The notes under the pieces: generated by a model
Seen by the model: the letters and a program-made list of their open reading frames with translations, nothing else
What the model was told of the DNA's origin: nothing
The model's database searches: none
Source: Paenibacillus qinlingensis
Lineage (GTDB): Bacteria; Bacillota; Bacilli; Paenibacillales; NBRC-103111
Reading direction: 5' to 3'
Assembly: GCF_013204845.1 (NCBI RefSeq)
Contig: NZ_JABMKY010000033.1
Location: forward strand, 16,481 to 80,480
DNA length: 64,000 bases
Position numbers and translations under genes: made by a program
Shown here: positions 42,645 through 52,100 of the stretch, piece by piece
How the letters are laid out: each line of letters opens with the position of its first letter
Numbering within the stretch: the first letter of the stretch is position 1

Positions 42645-44057
42645 CTAATTGAACTTCATTTTATCCAACTCATCGCTAAAAGCGGATCTATTCGGATACT
42701 TCAACCGGAAATGTTGAACTAACTTCTCCGCCCGATCAACACCATTCGCTTTCATCATGTGACGGATGAGTTGACACACTTTCTGATACTGCTTTCGCTT
42801 CGTTGCATCAGATGCTTCTTGCGTGATGAAGGTCACAAACAAATCATAAACTTCTTCTGCATACTCAGCTATTAGAAATGGATAATATTCAACCACATAG
42901 CTGTTATTCTTTTGGACATACTGAAACAGTCTCTGTATCTCCTTCTCTTCTGTAAGCAAACGCCTGTATAAGGCATCTGTTTGCCAACCTCGACTTTGTT
43001 CAAGTTCATTCAAGATCCTCTCTTTTACAGCCTGCCAGTCATCATTGCAATATAACTCTTTTAAGATCAAGTAAAAGGAATACTCTCCTTGTGATACAAA
43101 TTCCTCCGCAAGCTCTATTTGCTTCTCAACTTGCTGCGTACATTTGTAAATTTCGAATCGACACTTTTTCCACCTATTAACCAGTCCTGGGTAACCCTTA
43201 CTCGCATCCTTAAGTTCCCCTTCCTCAGCTAACTGCAACGCTCTATGGAACTGGCTTTGTTCCATTGCATCATCAATGGCCAACTTACGAAAATCAGAAA
43301 AATCCAGATGGTTGTTTAAGAATGTCGCTGACTCTTCTGGACTATCCAACTTCTGAATCACCTTGTACTGGAGCAACGCGACTTGTTCAGCAACAAACGA
43401 ACTATAGGAGGAACTGGTTTCCTCCTTCACTAATTTAGCTAGTTGCTGTTCCCACTGTGCCCTCTCTTTTTCATTCGTTATCAGCAGCATGCCGTCTTCC
43501 AGAACTGATAATTGCCACTCGCTCCATCCTTCGAGGTTTGAATGCGCTGACTCCTTTAAAAGAAGCTGAAAAAGGTCCAACCTGTCCTTGCTGGACATGC
43601 TTTCGATATCACTCGTTACTTGATTAATGAATCTTAGACACTGTTGAATCATACCGCCTACGATGCCATCAGAATCATCACAGGATTGAAGTAAATCCCC
43701 CATTTCATGCAGAATGCAAAAGTTTATTTTGACAGCGGGCATGTGCTGCCCTCTTTCCAATACTTCTTCGGCTTTGACCATGACCATTTCTGCTCCAACT
43801 ACAGCCTTTGACACACTTCGATACGCGACAAAACCATATCGGTCTGCGTTTTGTTTAATATGGGTTCGAATCATTTTTTTATAGGAAGTTAATGCCTCAC
43901 TACTGCTGGAATCTTGAAATTTAAGCGTAAGCAATTGCTCCACTTCCTTGATTTCCTCCGAGAAGTGGACAAGTAACGCAACTAGTTCCTCTTTATTAAG
44001 TTCAGACAGTTGATCAGCCAAGATTATTTTGGCATTCTCGCTATTTTTCACCTTCAT
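42645..44057 (-). CDS. Helical-repeat protein resembling the C-terminal part of SWIM-family proteins
   Basis: 470 residues, almost all helical and probably soluble. The start, LNKEELVALLVHFSEEIKEV, and the arrangement of charged amphipathic helices resemble the region that follows the zinc finger in SWIM-domain proteins of Firmicutes and the related DUF6880 proteins. No SWIM motif (CxC...CxH) is present. Repeated helix pairs from about 210 on (LQLAEEGELKDASKGYPGLV, IELAEEFVSQGEYSFYLI) look TPR-like. Function unknown; protein-protein contacts are likely. The ribosome binding site is weak. It stands alone between a small peptide gene and hxlR. Confidence 0.75.
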   Translation of the reverse strand: MKVKNSENAKIILADQLSELNKEELVALLVHFSEEIKEVEQLLTLKFQDSSSSEALTSYKKMIRTHIKQNADRYGFVAYRSVSKAVVGAEMVMVKAEEVLERGQHMPAVKINFCILHEMGDLLQSCDDSDGIVGGMIQQCLRFINQVTSDIESMSSKDRLDLFQLLLKESAHSNLEGWSEWQLSVLEDGMLLITNEKERAQWEQQLAKLVKEETSSSYSSFVAEQVALLQYKVIQKLDSPEESATFLNNHLDFSDFRKLAIDDAMEQSQFHRALQLAEEGELKDASKGYPGLVNRWKKCRFEIYKCTQQVEKQIELAEEFVSQGEYSFYLILKELYCNDDWQAVKERILNELEQSRGWQTDALYRRLLTEEKEIQRLFQYVQKNNSYVVEYYPFLIAEYAEEVYDLFVTFITQEASDATKRKQYQKVCQLIRHMMKANGVDRAEKLVQHFRLKYPNRSAFSDELDKMKFN

Positions 44058-44106
44058 TCGTAATCACTGCTTTCTTTGAAAATAGGTATCCTGCTATTCG
44101 CGGCCT

Positions 44107-44466
44107 TCACTCACCACTCTGCTTGCTCATCGTCCCGTACTTCTTCCCCCACTCCCCCATGCTCTCGAGGATCGGTATAAAGCTTCGTCCTGCTTCTGTC
44201 AGTGAGTATTCTACCTTCGGAGGAACCTCCTGATAGACTTTTCGATGCACCATATCATCCTTTTCTAGCTCTCTCAACTGCGACGTTAATATACCTTTGG
44301 ATACCCCTGGCACCAGTCGTTGCAGCTCACCGAATCTTCTCGTTTCCTTTAAATGCCATAGAATAAGGATTTTCCACTTCCCAGCAATGACATTTTGGGT
44401 ATCAGTAATGGGGCAAACTTCGATTTGTTCCGCTGGAATTTCCCCCTGAAATGTTGTCCGAGACAT
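44107..44466 (-). CDS. HxlR-family transcriptional regulator
   Basis: 119 residues forming a winged-helix domain with the family signature VIAGKWKILILWHL, RRFGELQRLVPGVSKGILTSQL and VEYSLTEAGRSF. A single cysteine in IEVCPITDT near residue 18 is at the position used as a redox switch in HypR/YodB-like members. Divergent from an NAD(P)-binding reductase gene 143 bp away, which it most likely represses, releasing it under electrophile or quinone stress. A perfect palindrome 36 bp in front of its own gene is a likely operator. Confidence 0.92.
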   Translation of the reverse strand: MSRTTFQGEIPAEQIEVCPITDTQNVIAGKWKILILWHLKETRRFGELQRLVPGVSKGILTSQLRELEKDDMVHRKVYQEVPPKVEYSLTEAGRSFIPILESMGEWGKKYGTMSKQSGE

Positions 44467-44501
44467 GCGCGATCCCGTTCCTTCCTTGATGGTTCTATTT
44501 T

Positions 44502-44516
44502 TATGACTAGGTCATA
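44502..44516. promoter_or_regulatory. Probable HxlR operator
   Basis: TATGACTAGGTCATA is a perfect 6-3-6 palindrome in the divergent gap. Further ATGACTA copies occur near 44521 and 44559, the latter close to the reductase promoter region. Confidence 0.5.
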
Positions 44517-44609
44517 TTTTAATGACTACTTACATTTTTCGAGATACTATCATAATATATGACTATAGCGAATTATCCAACAACATTTTTTTATAAATAG
44601 GAGGACATC

Positions 44610-45485
44610 ATGATGTCAAAAATCTTCGTTACCGCAGCAACAGGTGAATTAGGAAAATTAGTGGTTCAGCATTTACTTAACAAAATTCCAGCAAGTGAGA
44701 TCGCCGTTAGTGTTCGCAATATTGAGAAGGCTGCTGAATTTGCAGATTTAGGCATCGAAGTTCGCTATGGGGATTGGGATGTTCCATCCTCACTGGAGCA
44801 AGCTTATGCGGATGCATCCAAGCTTTTACTGATTTCTTCCCCACAAGATGAATCGATCAGTCGTGTTCGCAAACACGTTAGTGCGATTGAAGCCGCCAAA
44901 AAAGCAGGCGTTCCCCACATTGTCTACACGAGTTTCGCCTTTGCGGATGTAGATGCTTTCGCCCCTCTGGCTAATGTACATCTAGCAACCGAATTTGCGC
45001 TGAAGGCATCAGGCATTCCAACAACGATTCTGCGCAATACGTGGTATCAGGAGCTTTATGTGAATCCAAGCTTGCAAGCTTACATCGATAACGGCAGCAT
45101 TATAAATTCAGCAGGTACAGGGAAAATTAATACAGTGACACGTGATGACTTAGCGTTGGCTACGGCAACTGTTCTTGCCGAAGATGGACATCAAGGCCAA
45201 GTCTACGAATTAGCGTCATCCGAGTCATGGAGCTTCGCGCAATTAGCAGACATTTTATCTCACGTATCCGGCAAAAAAGTAACTCACCAAACCGTCTCCG
45301 ATGCTGACTCCCTCCAAGGTATGGTTCAGGCTGGACTGCCTGAAGGTCTCGCCCAGTTCCTAGTTGCCATTGACAGCAAGATGGCCGCAGGAACAGAAGG
45401 ACACACATCCCCAGACCTTGAGAAGCTCATCGGGAAAAAACCGACTTCCATTCATGAAAGTATTGCGCTATTATTCAATTCATAA
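44610..45485 (+). CDS. NmrA-like NAD(P)H-dependent reductase (QOR2/YtfG type)
   Basis: 291 residues of the atypical short-chain dehydrogenase group. Cofactor motif VTAATGELGKLVVQHLL (about 6-22), then NIEKA, LLISSPQ, HIVYTSFAFA and TILRNTWYQELY, as in quinone oxidoreductase 2. It probably reduces quinones or other electrophiles with NADPH in the cytosol. AGGAGGACATC lies before two adjacent ATG codons; spacing favours the second. Divergent from an HxlR regulator with one cysteine, the usual pairing for quinone/electrophile defence. A DsbA-like gene follows 33 bp downstream and is probably co-transcribed. Confidence 0.92.
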   Translation: MMSKIFVTAATGELGKLVVQHLLNKIPASEIAVSVRNIEKAAEFADLGIEVRYGDWDVPSSLEQAYADASKLLLISSPQDESISRVRKHVSAIEAAKKAGVPHIVYTSFAFADVDAFAPLANVHLATEFALKASGIPTTILRNTWYQELYVNPSLQAYIDNGSIINSAGTGKINTVTRDDLALATATVLAEDGHQGQVYELASSESWSFAQLADILSHVSGKKVTHQTVSDADSLQGMVQAGLPEGLAQFLVAIDSKMAAGTEGHTSPDLEKLIGKKPTSIHESIALLFNS

Positions 45486-45518
45486 TCCTTATATTAACCC
45501 AACATAGAGGTGAACCTT

Positions 45519-46229
45519 ATGCAAGTTGAAATATGGTCGGACTTCGCTTGTCCGTTCTGTTATATTGGGAAACGTCGCTTTGAGCAAGCTCTAGCGGAAT
45601 TTGAACACCGCGATCAGGTTCAAGTTGTCTATCGCAGCTTCGAGCTAGACCGTCATGCCCCCAAAAGCGTCCCGCATGACGTCTATGATATGCTCTCTTC
45701 CCGCTACGGCATGAGCCGCCAGGAAGCCATCACGATGAATGAGCAGATGCGTCGGCAAGCTGCGGCAGATGGGCTCGATTTTCAATTCGACAGCCTTGTG
45801 CTGACGAATACGTTCGATGCTCATCGGTTGCGACTATTTGCCGAGCAACATGGTCAAGGCGCAGCTATATCCGAGTTGTTGTTCCGCGCCTACTTCACCG
45901 AGTCCACAAATATCAGCGACCACGATGTCCTTGCGGACATCGCTGCAGCCGTTGGGATTGATCGGGAGGAAGCTTTGTCCGTTCTCGCGAGTGATCAGTT
46001 CGCCCAGTCCGTGCGGACCGAAGAAGAGAATGGCAGCCGTATGGGCATTCGCGGCGTTCCGTATTATGTCATTAACAGCAAGCATGCCATATCTGGGGCT
46101 CAAGCAAGCGGCGTTTACTTGAACGCTATGCAACAGCTCTGGGTTGCCGAGCAGCCGGCACAGGTTGTAGAAACAGCCAGCGATGAAGCTTGTTTAGACG
46201 GCACGTGTGTTGTTCCGAACAAACCGTAA
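45519..46229 (+). CDS. DsbA-family oxidoreductase (FrnE/2-hydroxychromene isomerase-like), cytosolic
   Basis: 236 residues with a thioredoxin fold interrupted by a helical insertion. Active site C11-P-F-C14 in FACPFCYIG, cis-proline in IRGVPYYVIN, and an extra cysteine pair ACLDGTC near the C-terminus that could re-reduce or lock the site, as in FrnE proteins of stress-resistant bacteria. No signal peptide, so it works in the cytosol. The ATG used follows AGAGGTG; a GTG three codons upstream is part of that binding site. Second gene of the HxlR-controlled reductase unit, consistent with thiol stress defence. Confidence 0.92.
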   Translation: MQVEIWSDFACPFCYIGKRRFEQALAEFEHRDQVQVVYRSFELDRHAPKSVPHDVYDMLSSRYGMSRQEAITMNEQMRRQAAADGLDFQFDSLVLTNTFDAHRLRLFAEQHGQGAAISELLFRAYFTESTNISDHDVLADIAAAVGIDREEALSVLASDQFAQSVRTEEENGSRMGIRGVPYYVINSKHAISGAQASGVYLNAMQQLWVAEQPAQVVETASDEACLDGTCVVPNKP

Positions 46230-46338
46230 TCGGCTTTAGTACCTACCATCAACCACCGAATATAAGATGTAGGTTTTATCGCCTATAAAAAAGCGGCTTT
46301 CGGATGTCGAATACTTATACTTTCTTAAGTAGTAAAGA

Positions 46339-46376
46339 AAAGAGCCTGTCACTTGTAAATAAGTGACAGGCTCTTT
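46339..46376. terminator. Bidirectional intrinsic terminator
   Basis: AAAGAGCCTGTCACTT, 6-nt loop, AAGTGACAGGCTCTTT, a perfect 16-bp stem between convergent genes. Confidence 0.92.
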
Positions 46377-46384
46377 CTGATAGT

Positions 46385-47050
46385 TTAGTGGCTTTCAGCC
46401 ACAATGTTCGTATTTTTCCTACCTGACTTCAAAGAATACATATCCAGATCTGCTGCATGTAGTAAATCATCCAACGTTCGCGCCTCGTTAGGATACACCG
46501 CGGTTCCGATCGATACGGATATTTCCAAATTGAACTCTCGCGAAGCTAGCATTAATTCATTCTGAATATGACTGATCAATACTTCTTTCTTGGACGCATC
46601 CGTAGACGTCGAGAGAATCAGAAATTCATCCCCCGCCCACCGTGCGGCTAAATCTTTTTTCTGTAAATCGAGCAATAAGACATTTGCGATGCGCTGCAGA
46701 ACTTGATCACCGATCTTGTGCCCGCGAGAGTCGTTAATTAATTTGAAATTATCAACATCAATGAAATATAAAATCAACTGCCCTTGTCTGCGCTCCACGG
46801 AAGTGATGAGCTTAGGAAAAGCTTCGAGGATGAATCTTCGGTTATACAGTGTTGTAAGGTTATCTTTCTCTGAGAGGAACTTCAAACGATCATACTGCGT
46901 GCCTAGCACCCAGCTTGCCAATAGAATCAATATGCCGGCGACAGGAAACTGAAGAGATGGAAAATTATAATACATCGTACCATAGGTTCTTAAGGCTACA
47001 ATCGTGACTAAAACGACCGAAATTATAACGATTCGTCCCGAATAATTCAT
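46385..47050 (-). CDS. Membrane diguanylate cyclase, short (GGDEF domain with AGDEF)
   Basis: 221 residues: two membrane segments (about 7-23 and 33-49), then a GGDEF domain (about 58-218). The active-site loop reads RWAGDEFLIL, an allowed variant of GGDEF, and the metal/substrate residues FIDVDNFKLINDSRGHKIGD are intact. It should make cyclic di-GMP at the membrane. The RxxD inhibitory site is absent (QKKD at that place). It has no sensor domain beyond the membrane segments. Back-to-back divergent with a second GGDEF gene (218 bp apart), so the two may share control. Confidence 0.9.
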   Translation of the reverse strand: MNYSGRIVIISVVLVTIVALRTYGTMYYNFPSLQFPVAGILILLASWVLGTQYDRLKFLSEKDNLTTLYNRRFILEAFPKLITSVERRQGQLILYFIDVDNFKLINDSRGHKIGDQVLQRIANVLLLDLQKKDLAARWAGDEFLILSTSTDASKKEVLISHIQNELMLASREFNLEISVSIGTAVYPNEARTLDDLLHAADLDMYSLKSGRKNTNIVAESH

Positions 47051-47268
47051 CCCAAATCACCATCATTCAATTTATGTCTATATAGGTCTATAGTGACACA
47101 CTTGTTCCATACATTTCAAGGAATATTTGGTTTGTACAGTCGAATTGACTCGAAAACGATCGTTAGCAAAAATTCGAAGCAAACCACTTCAATTCTATGG
47201 TAAAGTAATGGTATTCGACATTTTTTTTGAGAACATCCAAAACTTCTAACAGTCAGATGAGGTTCAAA

Positions 47269-48468
47269 ATGGATCTACTATTAGATATGAAAACCATCCT
47301 GTTGACACTTGTCATCGGCCACCTCTTTACAGCCGTGTTCATAATCGCCTATTGGCGTCAACATAAGAGCGAAAGTACAATCAGATACTTTTTCTATGCA
47401 AAATGCTTACAAGCCACTGCGTGGGTAATCTTAATTCTCCGTGGCGGCCTATCGGATACGCTTACAATCTCACTTGTGAACTCTTCGCTTTTTCTCGGTT
47501 ATGCCTTTGAAACCATTGCCGTGCTGAAAATTCAGAATATCCTGAGCAAGCTGACGCGTAACCTGTATATTGTTTTGACCATTTGCAACATTATTGGTTT
47601 CCATTTGATCCTGCTTTTCGACAATGTAGAGAAACTCAGAATTGCCTTTGTCTCCATAGGTATCGCTACGAGCCTCCTCATACCCGCATACAAAATGATT
47701 CAGAAACGAGCCGCCTCCATGGTTACCCATGTCCTAGGCTATCTGTATCTCACAGTCTTGGTATTTCTTCTGATTCGTCTCGTTAGTGCCGTATTCTTCA
47801 ATACATTGATTAGCTTCTATCATCTCAATGGGAATCAGACCATATTCCTGCTAGGCCAATATTTCGTCATGATTGCGGGAAATACAGGATTCATTCTCTT
47901 GATGAAAGAACAAACCGACCAAGCCCTGCTTCGGCTGGCCAATTATGACGATTTGACCGGTACACTGAATCGCAGGACGTTCATCACTCGTACCAATCAA
48001 TACATTACCACTTACGCGAAAATGCAGAAACCCATCACCTTGCTGCTGTTTGATATTGACAATTTCAAGTCCATTAATGATACATTCGGACATGATACTG
48101 GCGATCAAGTGCTCGTCGACCTTACAACACGAATGAAGGAGCAGCTTGGTGCTGATGATCTTTTTGCCAGATACGGCGGAGATGAATTTGCCATCATCGT
48201 TCCTGGCATGGATGAAGGGGATTCCTCCCTTTATTCAGAGAAGCTTAGACAGGCTGCAGAAGGCGCGCAAGTTCCTGGACTACAACTCTCCTATACCATC
48301 AGTTTAGGAGTTCTCACGGTCATACCTGATGAGCACACACATCTTGAGGAGCTTTACTCCACGTGTGACAAGGCCCTTTACCGAGCCAAAAGGAATGGTC
48401 GAAACGGTGTATATCGTGGCTCTGTAGATAAACACTTGGTACATGCTCAGAAAAATATCGGTGATTAG
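47269..48468 (+). CDS. Membrane diguanylate cyclase with seven-helix sensor
   Basis: 399 residues: about seven membrane segments (about 8-225) forming a sensor region of unknown ligand, a short linker, and a GGDEF domain (about 230-395) with FDIDNFKSINDTFGHDTGD and RYGGDEFAIIV. It makes cyclic di-GMP. No RxxD inhibitory site (GADD at that position). The ATG used lies 6 nt behind GATGAGG; an in-frame ATG 14 codons upstream lacks a site and would add a polar tail before the first helix. Followed by a terminator. Confidence 0.92.
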   Translation: MDLLLDMKTILLTLVIGHLFTAVFIIAYWRQHKSESTIRYFFYAKCLQATAWVILILRGGLSDTLTISLVNSSLFLGYAFETIAVLKIQNILSKLTRNLYIVLTICNIIGFHLILLFDNVEKLRIAFVSIGIATSLLIPAYKMIQKRAASMVTHVLGYLYLTVLVFLLIRLVSAVFFNTLISFYHLNGNQTIFLLGQYFVMIAGNTGFILLMKEQTDQALLRLANYDDLTGTLNRRTFITRTNQYITTYAKMQKPITLLLFDIDNFKSINDTFGHDTGDQVLVDLTTRMKEQLGADDLFARYGGDEFAIIVPGMDEGDSSLYSEKLRQAAEGAQVPGLQLSYTISLGVLTVIPDEHTHLEELYSTCDKALYRAKRNGRNGVYRGSVDKHLVHAQKNIGD

Positions 48469-48498
48469 GCTGTCGCTATGATGCGGCGGCCTTTTTTT
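48467..48498 (+). terminator. Intrinsic terminator
   Basis: AGGCTGTCGC, loop, GCGGCGGCCT (two G-U pairs) then seven T, overlapping the stop codon of the GGDEF gene. Confidence 0.85.
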
Positions 48499-48664
48499 GT
48501 TGATTTCGTGCTCATCTCTGACTGCCTGACCACGGTTTGTGACAAACTATCAAACAATCCCTATTTCGAACGGTTCGACGACAATTTTCCTGATACTTTT
48601 CAACCCATTCTTGTTAATTTAATTCTAAGTCGCAAATAACCCTCACAGAGAGTAGGTAGGTAGG

Positions 48665-48853
48665 ATGATTTCTCTAAATGATACGCCCATGTATTTATCA
48701 CAATTCGCGAAGCTTATCCAAATGGATGAACATCGGCTATTTCGTATATGTAAAGGGATTGAGGAGAACGGGTATCAATTAAACCGAAATGAACACGGAC
48801 ATATCGATCTAACGGAGAAAGATATTACGGTCGTGTTGAGTTTCTGTTTGTAA
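48665..48853 (+). CDS. Small helix-turn-helix-like protein
   Basis: 62 residues. LSQFAKLIQMDEHRLFRICKG followed by LNRNEHGHIDLTEKDI resembles the excisionase/MerR-type small winged helix (helix-turn-helix, then wing, then acidic helix), similar in layout to the 74-residue protein near 22.3 kb. AGGTAGGTAGG precedes the ATG by a short distance. No partner gene adjoins it. Real-gene status rests on the binding site and sensible composition, so it is moderately supported. Confidence 0.5.
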   Translation: MISLNDTPMYLSQFAKLIQMDEHRLFRICKGIEENGYQLNRNEHGHIDLTEKDITVVLSFCL

Positions 48854-48906
48854 AGGTAGAGAAGACGCCAATCTATCAAACGGGATTTCACACGGTATTG
48901 GAGTAT

Positions 48907-49091
48907 TAACTGGAAAATGTACAGCTATTTAAGAGAAATATCATCAAAAACTCGATTTACCTGTAAAATATGTAGTTAAAACTACCTCTTTTGTTCAGAT
49001 AGGCTAAAATGGTTAAAATTAACTGTAGGTTCTCCATCTAATGAACTTTTGATTGGAAAATACCGAAATATAGCTGTATAAAATCCAGCTA
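48907..49091. repeat. Quartet repeat array, family A (copy 6)
   Basis: Elements start at 48907, 48958, 49020 and 49071 (51, 62, 51). Halves: TAACTGGA/ACAGCTA, TACCTGTA/GTAGTTA, TAACTGTA/CCATCTA, TAGCTGTA/CCAGCTA. Between convergent genes. Confidence 0.88.
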
Positions 49092-49158
49092 TTTGTCTGG
49101 ACACCGTATGTTTACGATACTTCCAGCCACCAACACATCATCATTCTTATTTGGAATG

Positions 49159-49185
49159 AAAAACCCGCTCCATGAGCGGGTTTTT
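49159..49185. terminator. Bidirectional intrinsic terminator
   Basis: AAAAACCCGCT, loop CCATG, AGCGGGTTTTT, 3 bp from the lyase stop codon. Confidence 0.92.
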
Positions 49186-49188
49186 GCA

Positions 49189-52100
49189 TCATTTATGATC
49201 TTTAGGATCCTTAGGATCTTTCGGGTCTTTAGGATCTTTAGGATCTTTAGGATCTTTAGGATCTTTAGGATCTTTAGGATCTTTAGGATCTTTCGGTTTC
49301 TTCGGCTTCTTATCGTGGTGCTTGTCGGTATAATCGACGTTAGGCGCTTGCAATCCGCCTGCAAGAACCGTCTCTCTGATATCTTCACCGAGGTAGAAGC
49401 TTAAATGCGGCGGCTGATTGTAGGCCGTGTTCTGCCATGCGATTCCATTCCTATATACGGGGTCATGCATCAGTGTATAAATCCGGTATTCCGTAGGAAT
49501 CGTCGTACTGAAGATTCTCAGTTCCGAGCTGTCTGTTGTAGGCAAAAGAACTTCTTCACGCCAGTCTCCTAGGATATCAGCCTGTAAGGTCGGAGTCGCC
49601 TTCGTTCCATTATTGCTGACTACGTCTGCAAAGCTTTTTAAAGGCTCTGCTTTCTTCGTGCTTGGATTATATTTCGTGATCGATGTATTATCCAGCAACT
49701 CATTCAATAAATCCCCATCCCAGAGAAGAGAGAAGTTCACAGATACGCCTGCTGTTCTAAAGCTATCGGCTTCAACCTGCCCCTGTACGTTATAAATGCC
49801 TCCGCCTGATGCTGGCGTGGTGCCCCCTGTGCCCCAGAACTCAAAGCCTGGGCTAGCCGTAATGTTAGCCGCCAAACCTCGTCCAGTATCCACGTAACCA
49901 TTGTAGGACATCAGTGTTTCCCCTGTTGCAGCATCATGGAGCTCTACCGATGCTACAGACGGGACTTCATGTACCGCCATGACTTGCAAACCTTCACGAG
50001 CTGGATCAAATGCCCCTACATGGAGCGCATCGCCGTGTGAACCCTGTTCACGCTGCATCTCCCCATCCATTTCATAGAGAATGGTGCCGTCCTGATCGAG
50101 GGTCAACGATCCTGCGATAACTTCGTCGAAACCGTCATTATCAACATCCGCCGTAGCCAGATTGTGGAAGCCTAAGCCTGCCCCTCTCCCCTCCCGAGCG
50201 GAGTCGAAGGTCCACTCTTCTTTGAGCTTGCCATGCACTAAGCTATAGGCCACATACGTCGTCCGTTCATAGTAGCCTCTGCCATAAATGGCGCTTGGCT
50301 TCTTACCGTCCAAATAAGCTAATCCTGCAAGGAAACGGTCCGAACGGTTATGCCAAGTGTCTCCCCATGAAGCCACATCCCCCAGCGGGAATGCATAATC
50401 AATGGTATCGATCTCCTTACCCGTTTCACCCTTGAAAACGGAAATGTACTCCGGCCCCCCGAAAACATGGCCGAACTCATTTACCCATTTGCCATTATCC
50501 GCCGCATTACCGATTACACTGATCACCTTGCTGCTATCAAATTTGCCATCTGTAACCCCGTAGACGGTCGTTGCATCCGCGGTTTTAATAAGAAACTCGC
50601 TTTTGCCGTCCCCATCATAATCTGCGATGATAAATTGATGATAATGCGCTCCAGATGTGAGATTAAGCCCCATATTCATCCGCCACAATAAGGTGCCATC
50701 CATTTTATAAGCATCAAAAATCGTCGGCCCCGTCATCGCGTTCTGTGAACTGTCGATAGCGTTGGAAGGGTACCATTTCACGATAACCTCATACTCACCG
50801 TCACCGTCCAAATCTCCTACACCAGCGTCATTGACACTATAGGTATAGCTGCCCGTGGCCGTAGTTCCTCCCTCAGGCTTTTGCATAGGAATCGAAAGAT
50901 AATCGTTAGCTGCTGCTGTTGTTTCTTCTCTATCCTTTGCTGGCTTTCCATTGACAAGTGTCTCCACTTCATAGGTGTCTCCGGCGACGCCAGCCGTGTC
51001 CGCAAAATTGGTCACAGACAATGGTGACGTATTCAGCTTTTGCCCATTGCGGTAAATATTGAACTTCACATCGCGATCATACTCATCTGCAAGCAGACGC
51101 CAGCTTACGAATATGCCCTCATTGGATTTTAAAGCGATAACGCCTCTGTCCAGCCACTCTGTCTGTCTTGCCGTATCTGGCGGTGTAAGACGGTTGTATA
51201 CATATTGGGTTGCATATCGGCCAAAACCGTTCTCCAAACCCGCAGGAACCGCAAGTTCACCCTTAAATGTGTATACGCCCGCTTCATGAGGATTCCAAGG
51301 GTTACCAACGTTAACCCACGAACTGACAGGCACGGATACCTTACTATTATTGGCTAGGGTCACGCTAACGGATTGCGGTAAACCAATGGAATGAATGTCC
51401 CGTTTAGTTTGATCTACATACACCGTATGATAAGATAATTTATCCACTTTCGTAATCCGATTTTCTGGAATCGGCATATGATAGACACCGAAGTTATCCA
51501 GGTACGTCGTCCAAGCAATATTATTGCCAGATGTCCGCATGCCCACCAATTTAATCGAAGCCACTGAACCATCAAACGCTACACCATTCAGCGAGGACGT
51601 GAATTCTTGAGTTGTACCCGTAGACTTATCGGTTAGCTTAAATTTGACGACTTCATTTTCCACATCAAGATTAATCCCTACTTTATACCACGATTGAGGA
51701 TTCGTAAAACCCGTACTAGCGGCAGGCTGCTTTCCTGCGAAATATTGCAAAGGTGCATTATTTGTATTGTTTACGGTAAATACCGTATTGCCAGTGCTGT
51801 CGAGGATTCTAAACTGGCCGCCGTTTTCACTAGGATTGCTCGCAGCTTTATCATTCACTTTGCCAGGATACCAATCAAATTCAACGAGAATTTGGCTGCC
51901 TTTAACCGAAGTGCCGAAGGTCTTGGTCGCTACGCGCCCCCCGCTTTGGTTCGTCTGGGTGAACTGCAGCATCGGGGTGTTATTCCCCATCACTTCATAT
52001 GTATTAATCGATACCGTAGCATTCGCTGTTACAAATCCCCAATTGACGGGATCAGGTGCGACTGAATCACCGAAATCACTATAATAAACACTATCGAGTT

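Noticed and set aside
42645..44057. Rap-type receptor for the neighbouring small peptide
   Set aside because: It has helical repeats but not the Rap three-helix plus six-TPR layout; it resembles SWIM-family C-termini more, and it is convergent with the peptide gene.
49093..49404. Phe/Arg/Ile-rich frame over the K-D-P coding repeats
   Set aside because: Opposite-strand reading of the 9-bp repeats of the lyase gene.
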